From Myxococcales bacterium (lineage in GTDB: Bacteria; Myxococcota; Myxococcia; Myxococcales; JAKAPL01): 33,782 nt of DNA. Each line of letters starts with the position of its first letter. Positions within the stretch are counted from its first letter, which is position 1. Under the pieces are notes generated by a model, which was not told where the DNA came from, ran no database searches, and saw only the letters and a program-made list of their open reading frames with translations. The stretch covers positions 1 through 33,782 of the forward strand of contig JAKAPL010000039.1 of the NCBI GenBank assembly GCA_021807105.1. Direction: 5' to 3'. Made by a program: the position numbers and the translations under genes. Positions 18,401-23,133 of this stretch are shown here, in pieces.

Positions 18401-19221
18401 AAGACCAGTACTGGCAGAACAACGCGTACAACTACCACGGCTACTACCTCGACTACGGCCAGCGCTGGAACTACCAGTGCGGCTGGCAATGGACGTGCTC
18501 CTGCGGGTGGCAGTGCGGGTGGCAATGCGGCTGGCGGTGCTGGTGCTGGTGGTGGTGGTGCTGGTGCTCGTGGGGATGCTGGTGGAGCTGCTGGTGGAAC
18601 TGCTGGTGCTGGTGGCAGTACACCTGCTGGTGGAACTATGACGGCTGGAGCTGGCCCTGGTGGATCGACTGGGGTAGCTGGACCAACTGGTGGAACAACT
18701 ATCCGAACGGAAACGGCAACTACTGGTCGTCGCCGCAGTGGCCGGCCGGCGGCGGCGGCGGCGGGTCGATCGGCTACTACGCGGCCCAGGATCCGGCGAT
18801 GAACAACACCTTCCAGCCCGGCTCCGGCGGCGGCGGCGGCGGCGGCCAGTGCTACTCCTGCGGCTGGCCGGGCGGCGGCGGCGGCGGGGGCGGCGGCGGC
18901 GCCATCCGGATCGCCTCCGCGGGCAACGTCCTCGTCTACGGCTCGATCCGCGCGAACGGCGGCGGCGGCGGCGGCGTCCTCTGGGGCGCGGCGAGCGGCG
19001 GCGGCGGCGGCGGCTCGGGCGGGGCGATCTACCTCTCGGCGAGCGGGTCGGTGGACGTCTGGGGCAACGTGCAGGCGTACGGCGGCGGCGGCGGCGGGAC
19101 CGGTAACGGCGGCGGCGGCGGCGGCAGCGGCGGCCCCGGGCGGATTCGAATCTACGCCCACAACTACAACAACTGGGGCGGCGTCGGGCCGTACGTGTAC
19201 TATCCGGGGACGTGCCAATGA
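9478..19221 (+). CDS. predicted lipoprotein D: giant mosaic Cys-module/FG-GAP/LamG/Gly-rich/Trp-rich surface protein
   Basis: About 3,247 residues. The lipoprotein signal ends AFAAC (Cys19). Order: Stig1-like and CDIGG-type cysteine modules (about 41-521); seven FG-GAP/VCBS units with D-x-N-x-D-G calcium-type loops (522-887); cysteine modules (888-1446); two near-identical LamG-like domains (1447-1656, 1664-1873); cysteine modules; a jelly-roll-like domain (about 2081-2231); cysteine modules; five 31-residue Cys repeats (2509-2663); glycine-rich beta region (2707-2890); Trp/Tyr/Cys-rich segment (2891-3090); glycine-rich end. I count about 28 NCGxCG/HCGSC-type units. The LamG pair and the jelly-roll interrupt cysteine modules, so they look like nested insertions. 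AGGGAG (9463-9468) supports ATG 9478; ATG 9454 is an alternative. The stop overlaps gene E (ATGA). Likely a calcium- and disulfide-stabilised adhesin or matrix protein; function unproven. Confidence 0.85.
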   Translation: MGELRGRALLAALLAFAACHGGSPLVSLAPTTKGGVNGGSCQLLTCDASTLCPASLHCFEGKCIDDKCHEACLPTGGGPLQMQNQDQGAGGLVKPCDIVCTGANCTRGCTINNKVYANLSSDPGNSCLYCDSAQSLTSWTEQADGITCTGGAGYVCCAGSCIDDKTDPNNCGGCGTQCGSGNACCGGVCTDTQNDRSNCGSCGNACAAGDLCCGGACINVVDNQNDCGSCGNVCPSGDACCGTTCTNVSGDSRNCGSCGDVCASGDVCCSGGCVDVATDPNNCDKCGNVCPAGDACCNSSCANVQTDPSNCGSCGNSCNGGLCVGGVCGCDISGTFYPSGATNPADACEVCDATTSPTAWTLLTNTACAGGECCSGACVNLTNNPADCGACGRACNGGAPSCCESNCTNVSTDPKNCGSCGNACPSADPSCCAGGCVNTLSDPNNCGSCGHSCNGGACAGGVCECAIGGSDYTNGTVDPTNPCQICNTSQSGTAWSNAADNTPCGAPACAFCESGFCTLGDTSFVSQGSYNTGACPSWVVAGDFNGDGIPDLATANSCVNTVDVFVGNGDGTFQSPQVTSFPDPWSVVWSLGVSNSANQTTSDFNHDGRLDLAVADFGANEVDVLLGNGNGTFGPRASYTSPASPNSVLAADLNGDGWADLASTAQFSNQIDIRANLRTGLFGAAASFATGAVPSGAALGDFNLDGSPDLAIVNSGATPGSVSVLLNNGGGSFAAASGSPFTTGNNPQSVAVADFDLKNGPDLATADNCANTVSVLLNNGRAGFPSVASYPVNTPITVISNDFNGDGYPDLAVASGGGWTFCPGATNTSVEVLFNQGDGTFGQMQSYNVGSFPFAIASADFNRDGHPDLAVVNYQSASNQLVILKNACGPCTGAGCVRGCTIGGVFYRNGAVDPARSCLVCDVTQSTIGWSDVPAGSACSGGECCGGSCVPIDTTAHCGSCAACPAADNACCSAVCTNTNTDPNDCGGCGNHCAAGAACVGGVCECDIGGQNYTNGQQDPVNACLYCNLASPTSWTDVADDTSCGAGSDCCGGACVSIQTTAHCGSCTACPASDNACCGGSCADTNTDPNNCGGCGNRCTPGAACVGGACECDIGGTTYASGQQAPGNACLYCNLSTPTSWTNVADDTSCGSNAECCAGSCDSITTTSHCGSCTPCPAGDNACCSASCANTNSDPNNCGGCGNRCASGVCIGGTCGCDIGGTPYANGAYHGTDECQQCLYAVNPTGWTDVNQGQPANCGSGNECCGPACVSVVNDNAHCGSCNNVCGGGSTSTCCGTSCVNEETDPNNCGGCGTVCSSGVCIAGACGCDIGGTPYANGAYDGTDQCQQCLYAQNPTAWTEVNQGQQANCGTNNACCGPGCVSIVNDNAHCGSCTNACAGNSTSWCCGTSCVDEQADPNNCGSCGHVCASGQCVNGACECDIGDSVFSPASVPGLVTWLKAGTGWQTNGSSITGWADQSGQGRNFGSSAGRDPTIAGTTLNGYQVVQFAAGASQTLTNGTGLSTPYSIFYVARQLGTANQRILNGLNNNWLLGWWGGAMDQAYFQGWISPSGSPSTDTAWHLYEVVDDGGTASIYSHGSLLFTSTSNLAAPNGLALTCSGGGTSECSDAQFAELVVYGTALPASQRMEVENYLTSKFNIGGAASSPASVPGLVTWLKAGTGWQTNGSSITGWADQSGQGRNFASSAGRDPTIASTTLNGYQVVQFAAGASQTLTNGTGLSTPYSIFYVARQLGTANQRILNGLNNNWLLGWWGGAMDQAYFQGWISPSGSPSTDTAWHLYEVVDDGGTASIYSHGSLLFTSTSNLAAPNGLALTCSGGGTSECSDAQFAELVVYGTALPASQRMEVENYLTSKFWTGGGAYPNGTADPGNACLYCDTANTQTGWTDVADGTSCGANQDCCGGGCVSIQTTVHCGSCASCPAGDNACCSGSCTNTNTDPNNCGGCGTVCSSGVCIGGSCGCDIGGTPYANGAYDGTDQCQQCLYAQDPTGWTAVNQGQQANCGTNNECCGPSCVSIVNDNAHCGSCTNVCAGNSTSWCCGTNCVDEQTDPNNCGSCGVACADVQASAVWTDTSWKQTLSPGSGWQNVGYNDSSWNPAVDEGAPPTAPWGGMALPPNSPAHWIWYYASNNGNDFSTVYFRRTFVAQATESMTLSMTADNLFTAYLNGVQVCSGNNWPVFSVCPITVTAGTTYVLAVQTTNQGGPGGLLGDLRGAGAACSAGTCECEIGGWPYQNGKVDPGNVCLYCNIASSPTSWTDVADDTSCGASSDCCGGNCVSIDTTSHCGSCNPCPAGDNACCSESCTNTNSDPNNCGACGHACASGQCSGGVCECDIGGSVYTNGTHDPGNWCLYCNISSSQTSWTDIANDTSCGAGSDCCAGSCISVTTTSNCGSCGNACGGAEPACCSETCRDLSNDPNNCGSCGHACPSGAACVGGACECDIGGTTYANGATNGGNVCQVCDVSANPTGWTLLNGATAGCSGASACCAGQCGCAPGTAKGCGNCGTETCTNSCQWGSCVGQGPCSPGTAESCGNCGTATCTSACQWGSCNGQGVCSPGAGMGCGNCGVATCTNSCQWGSCNGQGPCSPGQQQGCSYCGTETCDSSCQWGSCNGAAVCSPGSTQGCGACATEACNGCGYWGSCQPQPNYTGCSGGTCCGGGCVNLQSDSNNCGWCGHVCPNSEGCSNGVCGCPDGPGGEFACGSYGGYFEPTGSMSLPPGTYCFSGMYIPPGVTVSTWGSGVLDIRTQGDAIVQGTLDVSGAPGGPGWATWCYYGGGGGGATGNPNAGGGGGWNWCNGGGGGGWGNGGGWPNWGGSCATSPGGNGGGTGAGVCGAGAGGGGYAGGGGGAGGASWTYGGGGGGAQWGAGGGGGGDYSGSWQNNYSYYDSGWWFNGWWYQFWTGWWQVGNYAYWGWVYYGYYEDVQAWYYQIHSWWAAEGGGGGNAYWPYAGGGGGWGWTTQDQYWQNNAYNYHGYYLDYGQRWNYQCGWQWTCSCGWQCGWQCGWRCWCWWWWCWCSWGCWWSCWWNCWCWWQYTCWWNYDGWSWPWWIDWGSWTNWWNNYPNGNGNYWSSPQWPAGGGGGGSIGYYAAQDPAMNNTFQPGSGGGGGGGQCYSCGWPGGGGGGGGGGAIRIASAGNVLVYGSIRANGGGGGGVLWGAASGGGGGGSGGAIYLSASGSVDVWGNVQAYGGGGGGTGNGGGGGGSGGPGRIRIYAHNYNNWGGVGPYVYYPGTCQ
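13816..14445 (+). repeat. LamG-like domain, tandem copy 1 (630 bp)
   Basis: It encodes a concanavalin/LamG-like lectin domain (LVTWLKAGTGWQ, GWADQSGQGRNF, FAELVVYGTALP, then ENYLTSKF). By eye it differs from copy 2 at about ten bases and only two residues (Gly to Ala and Gly to Ser). The repeat period is 651 bp. Such near identity implies recent duplication or ongoing gene conversion. Confidence 0.9.
14467..15096 (+). repeat. LamG-like domain, tandem copy 2 (630 bp)
   Basis: Second copy, separated from the first by 21 bp (seven codons, NIGGAAS). Most differences are silent third-position changes. The reading frame is kept across both copies. The pair sits inside one cysteine module: CDIGDSVF precedes copy 1 and GGAYPNGTADPGN follows copy 2, as if the lectin domain was inserted there and then duplicated. 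Confidence 0.9.
17002..17466 (+). repeat. five tandem 93-bp repeats encoding a 31-residue Cys motif
   Basis: Each unit follows C-x-P-G-x4-C-x-x-C-x-x-x-x-C-x3-C-x-W-G-S-C and is exactly 31 residues. Units 1-4 contain SCQWGSC or ACQWGSC. The fifth is the most diverged (NGCGYWGSC). The regular length and high identity suggest expansion by unequal recombination. Confidence 0.88.
18148..18747 (+). other. Trp/Tyr/Cys-rich segment of giant protein D (200 codons)
   Basis: Counting by hand, the 200 residues include 49 Trp, 25 Tyr and 14 Cys. The first 110 residues alternate Trp/Tyr with Asn, Gln and Gly (GWWFNGWWYQFWTGWW). The core 18478-18627 has 19 Trp and 14 Cys in 50 residues (CWCWWWWCWC). Almost every codon ends in G or C, as in the flanking coding sequence, so this is the translated frame. 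Polyglycine beta-type sequence flanks it on both sides. I know of no named domain with this composition. Confidence 0.85.
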
Positions 19222-21371
19222 ACGGGAAGGGCATCGCTCCCTGGCTGGTCCTCTCGCTCCTCGCGGGCGTGGCCTGCGGCGGCCATCCGGCGCAGTCCGG
19301 CGGCGGCGGGCAGGAGGGCTCTTCCACGAGCGGAGGGAGCTCCGGGAGCGTCACCGGCAGCTCCGGCGCGAGCGGGATCGGGGGGAGCAGCTCCGGGGAG
19401 CAGGGCGGCAGCTCGAGCGGCATCGGGGGCGGCAGCAGCGGTGAGGCGAGCGGCGGGAGCAGCTCCGGCACGAGCGGGATCGGGGGGAGCAGCTCCGGGG
19501 AGCAGGGCGGCAGCACGAGCGGCATCGGGAACGGCAGCACCGGCGGGACGAGCGGGGGGAGCAGCTCGGGGGTGCTGGGCGGGAGCACGAGCGGGACCAA
19601 CGGCACGAACGGAAGCAGCGGCACGAACGGGACCAGCGGAACGAACGGAAGCAGCGGAACGAACGGGACCAGCGGCACGAACGGGGGCAGCGGCACGAAC
19701 GGGGGCAGCGGCACGAACAGTAGTTCGTCGGGCTGCGTCCCGAATTGCCACACGGCGACCCTGCTCAAGTGTCCGGGAGAGCCCGACGGCTGTGGAGGGA
19801 GATGTTCGACCGCGACGGGAGGGCAGCCGTCGGATGGGCAGCCGGCGCTGGGGCCGGACGAGGTCCCGGCCTGCCCGGGCTGCTGCGATTCGCACGGCTA
19901 CTGCCAGCCGGGGACGGAGCCGTCCGCCTGCGGGCCCGCGGGCGGCGGCGCCTGCGAGGCTTGTGCGCCGGGCGGGAGCTGCCAGGGTGGTCGCTGCGAC
20001 GGCGGCAGCGGCAGCTCGGGCGGGAGCAGCGGAGCGAGCGGCAGCACGAGCGGGAGCGGCGGTTCGGGCAGCACGAGCGGGAGCACGTCGGGCTGCCAGA
20101 CCCAGTGCTTCAACCCGACCACGCACCTGATGGCTTGCCCGGGATCACCCGACGGCTGCGGCGGCGAGTGCAATTACGCCTGCGACGGCTGTTGCGATCT
20201 CCAGGGATACTGTCACACCGGCGGCAATACGCCGGACGCCTGCGGGCCGCAGGGGGCGACCTGCGCCGTCTGCCCGAGCGGCGGCTACTGTCAGAACTAC
20301 GTCTGCGCCGGGGGGACGAGCGGGAGCAGCGGCAGCAGCGGGACGAGCGGGACGAGCAGCGGCTCGTCTTCGGGTTGCGTGCCGCAATGCTTCAATTACT
20401 CCCTGGGTCTCATGAAGTGCCCGGGGGCCAACGACGGTTGCGGCGGGAAGTGCGCCTTCACCTGTTCCGGCTGCTGCGACTCCCAGGGTTACTGCCAGCA
20501 AGGGGTCACGGCGGCCGCGTGCGGCAGCAACGGAGACGCCTGCCAGCAGTGCAGCGGGGGCGTGGCTTGCAACGCGGGGGAGTGCGGGACGGGAAACCTC
20601 TGCGCCACCCATCAATGCCCCGGCTGCTGCGATCAGAACGGCGACTGCCTGATCCCCCCCCAGACGTGCCCCGCGGGAGAGATGTGCCAGCAGGGCGTCT
20701 GCGTGAACCCCTGCGACAACGGCACCTGCCCGACCTGCTGCGAGAACGGGGTGTGCCAGCTCTCCGGCCTGCCGGACGGTGGGCCCGTGGGGCCGCCCGA
20801 CAGCGGCTACGTCTCCTGCCTGCTGCCGGACGGTGGGACCTCGCCGGCGTGTATGCCGCCCGACTCGGGGCCGCCGCCCATCCCCGACAGCGGGGTCGTC
20901 TATCCTCCGGATGGGAGCGAACCGCCCCCGGAGCCGATCGTCGACGCGGGTATCTTCGACGGAGGCGGTCCGGCCTACTGCGTGCCCGAGGATGGCGGGG
21001 GTACCCCGCCCCCGGGGCCGCCCCCTGGGTACGATGGCGGGATACCCGACGGCGCGGTCTTCTTCGACGGTGGGATGCCCGACAGCGGGGAGGTCGTCGC
21101 CGACGGGGGGATCGTGTACAACGACGCCGGCTTCCTGGGCGTGACTTGCCAGACCGTCGACTCGGGCCCCCAGAGCGGACCGCCGCCGGCCGACAGCGGC
21201 ATCGTCATCCTCCCCGACGGTGGAGTCGGGCCGCCGGATGGCGGCGGCCCGCCGCCTCCGCCGCCACCGCCTCCTCCTCCGGACGCGGGTGAGCTGCCCG
21301 ACGGGAGCTTCCCGATCCCGGACAGCGGGATCTTCAGCAACCCCGACGGCGGCGGCGGAGTCTGTCCGTAG
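19218..21371 (+). CDS. predicted lipoprotein E: Ser/Gly/Asn stalk, Cys modules and Pro-Asp-Gly tail
   Basis: The 717-residue product has a signal ending LLAGVAC (Cys20). A stalk to about residue 172 is built from SGIGGSSSGEQGG units and GTNGSSGTNGTS repeats. The DNA encoding these is itself tandemly repeated (about 19370-19530 and 19594-19722). Three or more modules follow: C-x-x-x-C-x8-MACPG or MKCPG, then DGCGG-x-C, then GCCD-x-x-GYC. The last 200 residues are a Pro/Gly/Asp-rich tail dominated by PDGG and PDSG and containing a run of 11 prolines (near 21249-21281), which would need EF-P for smooth translation. ATG 19218 overlaps the stop of gene D as ATGA, so translation is coupled; an in-frame GTG at 19212 is less likely. 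Role unknown; probably part of the same surface assembly as D. Confidence 0.86.
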   Translation: MNGKGIAPWLVLSLLAGVACGGHPAQSGGGGQEGSSTSGGSSGSVTGSSGASGIGGSSSGEQGGSSSGIGGGSSGEASGGSSSGTSGIGGSSSGEQGGSTSGIGNGSTGGTSGGSSSGVLGGSTSGTNGTNGSSGTNGTSGTNGSSGTNGTSGTNGGSGTNGGSGTNSSSSGCVPNCHTATLLKCPGEPDGCGGRCSTATGGQPSDGQPALGPDEVPACPGCCDSHGYCQPGTEPSACGPAGGGACEACAPGGSCQGGRCDGGSGSSGGSSGASGSTSGSGGSGSTSGSTSGCQTQCFNPTTHLMACPGSPDGCGGECNYACDGCCDLQGYCHTGGNTPDACGPQGATCAVCPSGGYCQNYVCAGGTSGSSGSSGTSGTSSGSSSGCVPQCFNYSLGLMKCPGANDGCGGKCAFTCSGCCDSQGYCQQGVTAAACGSNGDACQQCSGGVACNAGECGTGNLCATHQCPGCCDQNGDCLIPPQTCPAGEMCQQGVCVNPCDNGTCPTCCENGVCQLSGLPDGGPVGPPDSGYVSCLLPDGGTSPACMPPDSGPPPIPDSGVVYPPDGSEPPPEPIVDAGIFDGGGPAYCVPEDGGGTPPPGPPPGYDGGIPDGAVFFDGGMPDSGEVVADGGIVYNDAGFLGVTCQTVDSGPQSGPPPADSGIVILPDGGVGPPDGGGPPPPPPPPPPPDAGELPDGSFPIPDSGIFSNPDGGGGVCP

Positions 21372-21465
21372 AAGGGGCGGCCGGGAAGGGCGGTGGCGCC
21401 GGGCGTGTCCGTTGTTGCGCCGCGAGCCCACGCGGCCCGGCGGCGTCTCGTGCTATCGTGTTCGC

Positions 21466-21930
21466 GTGACGCCCGCATCGGCTGAGAAACGCGCGATCGC
21501 GCAACGCTTCGCCGACCTGCTCGCCGAGCGCCTCGGGGCGCGGCTCGTTTCGGTCGTGCTCTACGGGTCGGTCGGGCGCGGCGAGGCGGGGCCGGACTCC
21601 GACATCGATCTGTTCGTGGTGGCGGAGGGGCTCCCACGGGGACGATTCGCGCGCCAAGCGGTCTGGGAGGATCTCGACCTCGCGTTGGGCGAGCCGGGAC
21701 TCTCGGTCATCCTCCATACCTCGGACGAGGCGCGGGTCGTGCGGCCCCTCTATCTCGACATGACAGAGGACGCGGTGCTGCTCGTCGACCGCGGCGGTTT
21801 CTTCGCGGAAGTTCTCGAAGGGCTTCGCCTCCGGATGCGCGAGCTGGGATCGACCCGCCACCGGCAGGGGCGCTTCCGGTACTGGGAGCTGGCGCCCGGC
21901 CACAGGCCAGGGGAGGAGATCGAGCTGTGA
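21466..21930 (+). CDS. MNT-type minimal nucleotidyltransferase (antitoxin-like partner of HEPN)
   Basis: The 154-residue product has the polymerase-beta-type nucleotidyltransferase motif exactly as G34-S35-x10-D46-x-D48 (LYGSVGRGEAGPDSDIDLFV), with metal-binding aspartates intact. Such small MNT proteins are commonly paired with HEPN proteins; in characterised HEPN/MNT modules the MNT adds AMP to the HEPN RNase and silences it. Here the next gene is a HEPN homologue whose original start overlaps this stop by 3 bp (GTG at 21927-21929 within GTGA). The start GTG 21466 is the only good candidate near the conserved region; the open frame upstream runs into gene E. Promoter not identified; 94 bp separate it from gene E. 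Toxin-antitoxin function is inferred. Confidence 0.85.
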   Translation: MTPASAEKRAIAQRFADLLAERLGARLVSVVLYGSVGRGEAGPDSDIDLFVVAEGLPRGRFARQAVWEDLDLALGEPGLSVILHTSDEARVVRPLYLDMTEDAVLLVDRGGFFAEVLEGLRLRMRELGSTRHRQGRFRYWELAPGHRPGEEIEL

Positions 21931-22019
21931 CGAGCAGCGCGATGGCGCGGGCGCTGCTCGCCTAGGCCCGTGTCGCGGCGCGTGACGCGGAGCGGGAGGC
22001 AGCCGAAGGCGCCCACGGG

Positions 22020-22355
22020 ATGGCGGTCCGTCGTTGCCAGGAAGCCGTGGAGTTGGCGCTGAAGGCGCTCCTGCGATCGGAGGGACTCGATGTCCCGCGG
22101 GCGCACGACGTGGGGCCGACGCTCCGCAAGCACGCCGTGCTCTTCCCGGCGCTGACCCGCGAAGATGTCGCGAAGCTCGCGCGGCTCTCGCGCCAGCTCT
22201 TTCGCGAGCGCTCCGTGGCTTTCTACGGCGACGAGGAGCAGGGCCTGGGTCCGGACGAGGTCTACGGCGAGGAGGATGCTCGCATGGCCATCGCCGATGT
22301 CGGCTGGGTCGTGGCGACGTGCGGCCGCCTCGTTTCGCCGGAGGCGGGCAGATGA
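22020..22355 (+). CDS. HEPN-domain protein, N-terminus cut off by an in-frame amber codon
   Basis: Residues CQEAVELALKALLRSEG and DVPRAHDVGPTL match the HEPN (PF05168-like) pattern of a QqAvEkalKAlL helix followed by the HDL segment. HEPN proteins of this kind are the RNase/toxin partners of MNT proteins. Read from GTG 21927, which overlaps the MNT stop, the frame encodes TSSAMARALLA, then TAG at 21963-21965, then ARVAARDAEREAAEGAHG and on into the annotated part. The intact gene would be 142 residues. A single base change (such as CAG or GAG to TAG) explains the break. From ATG 22020 only 111 residues remain, without the first helix and without a clear ribosome-binding site. It is either a decaying toxin gene, a readthrough product, or a sequencing error. 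Confidence 0.65.
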   Translation: MAVRRCQEAVELALKALLRSEGLDVPRAHDVGPTLRKHAVLFPALTREDVAKLARLSRQLFRERSVAFYGDEEQGLGPDEVYGEEDARMAIADVGWVVATCGRLVSPEAGR

Positions 22356-22414
22356 CCGGATGAGCCCGCCGTGGGCCCGACGGGAAGCGCGGCCGGTAGT
22401 CTCCTCGCCGCGGC

Positions 22415-22975
22415 CTACTTGACGAGCCGGCTGATGGCGCGGAACTCGTCGCTGCCGGCCCGCCGGACGAGGTCGAAGAGGCCGGTCTCGGTGCCGGTCA
22501 CGGTCGCGCCCATCGCTCGCGCGAGGTCGAGGCCCACCTTCCGGTTCTCCTCGGTGCGCGAGCAGACGGCGTCGGCGGGGACGAACGCACAGAGGCCCCG
22601 CTCGACGAGGTCGCGGGCGGTCTGGAAGACGCAGACGTGGGTCTCCATGCCGACGCAGACGACCTGCTCCTTGCCGGCGAGCGCCTCCGCGACGGGCGGG
22701 ACGAGGCAGGTGAAGTCGAGCTTCTCGACCGGCGTCGCGAGGCTCCCGATCGCCTCCCGGAGCGGCGCGACCGTCGGCCCCAGCCCCTTCACGTACTGCT
22801 CGGTCCAGAGGATCGGGAGGCCGAGGACCTTCCCGCCCTCGACCCAGCGGATCATGTTCGCGAGGGCGGTCTCGTAAGAGGCCCTGGGCATCGCGGCGGC
22901 GAGCCGCTCCTGCACGTCGATGACGAGGAGGACCGCGCGGGAGCGGTCGAGGCGGAAGCGGCGTGGGTCGAACAT
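22415..22975 (-). CDS. isochorismatase-family cysteine hydrolase
   Basis: The 186-residue product has the alpha/beta fold and catalytic triad of the family: Asp20 in LLVIDVQERL, Lys85 in PVEKLDFTC, and Cys115 in GMETHVCVFQTA with the conserved cis-peptide region before it. Members hydrolyse isochorismate, nicotinamide, N-carbamoyl compounds or similar; YcaC-like and vertebrate ISOC-like proteins share the short GMETHVCV form seen here. The substrate cannot be read from sequence. ATG at 22975 was chosen because GAGGTAG lies about 6 nt upstream; an upstream in-frame TTG at 22996 is unlikely. It lies downstream of the TPP-enzyme gene on the same strand, separated by a repeat element. It converges with the HEPN gene across 59 bp. 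Confidence 0.88.
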   Translation of the reverse strand: MFDPRRFRLDRSRAVLLVIDVQERLAAAMPRASYETALANMIRWVEGGKVLGLPILWTEQYVKGLGPTVAPLREAIGSLATPVEKLDFTCLVPPVAEALAGKEQVVCVGMETHVCVFQTARDLVERGLCAFVPADAVCSRTEENRKVGLDLARAMGATVTGTETGLFDLVRRAGSDEFRAISRLVK

Positions 22976-23010
22976 GGCGTCTACCTCGCTCTTCAAGGAA
23001 CAACGACCTC

Positions 23011-23133
23011 TAGGAGGCTGGTGTTTTTTGCGGGGACGGGTTCACGCCAATCCCCGAAGCCCAGTGCCGGCGGGACGCCGGCGTTCCCAGGTTACCCTCA
23101 CGGTCGTCGTGCGCGTTTCACACCAACCTCCTA
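23011..23133. repeat. small inverted-repeat element, family 1, copy 1 (123 bp)
   Basis: The ends are TAGGAGGCTGGTGT (23011-23024) and the inverse ACACCAACCTCCTA (23120-23133), 13 of 14 matching. The centre holds the palindromic block GGGACGCCGGCGTTCCC (23072-23088). A longer copy in the opposite orientation is at 27029-27253. The right end supplies the TAG stop codon of the TPP-enzyme gene. It encodes nothing, so it is most like a MITE or REP-type element. Confidence 0.8.

Noticed and set aside
18148..18747. Explaining the Trp-rich stretch as a pair of sequencing frameshifts
   Set aside because: G/C third positions persist in the Trp frame across all 600 bp, including the first 330 bp where the other frames are not glycine-rich. 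A simple frame error would not give this. It remains possible only for the 18478-18720 part.
14842..19218. Very long open frame on the minus strand opposite the giant gene (and similar antisense frames at 4982-7927, 7623-9677, 11842-14745)
   Set aside because: They are by-products of high GC and repeated Cys/Gly codons on the plus strand. Their translations are Ala/Arg/Pro/Val low complexity with no domain, and the plus strand has coherent domains.
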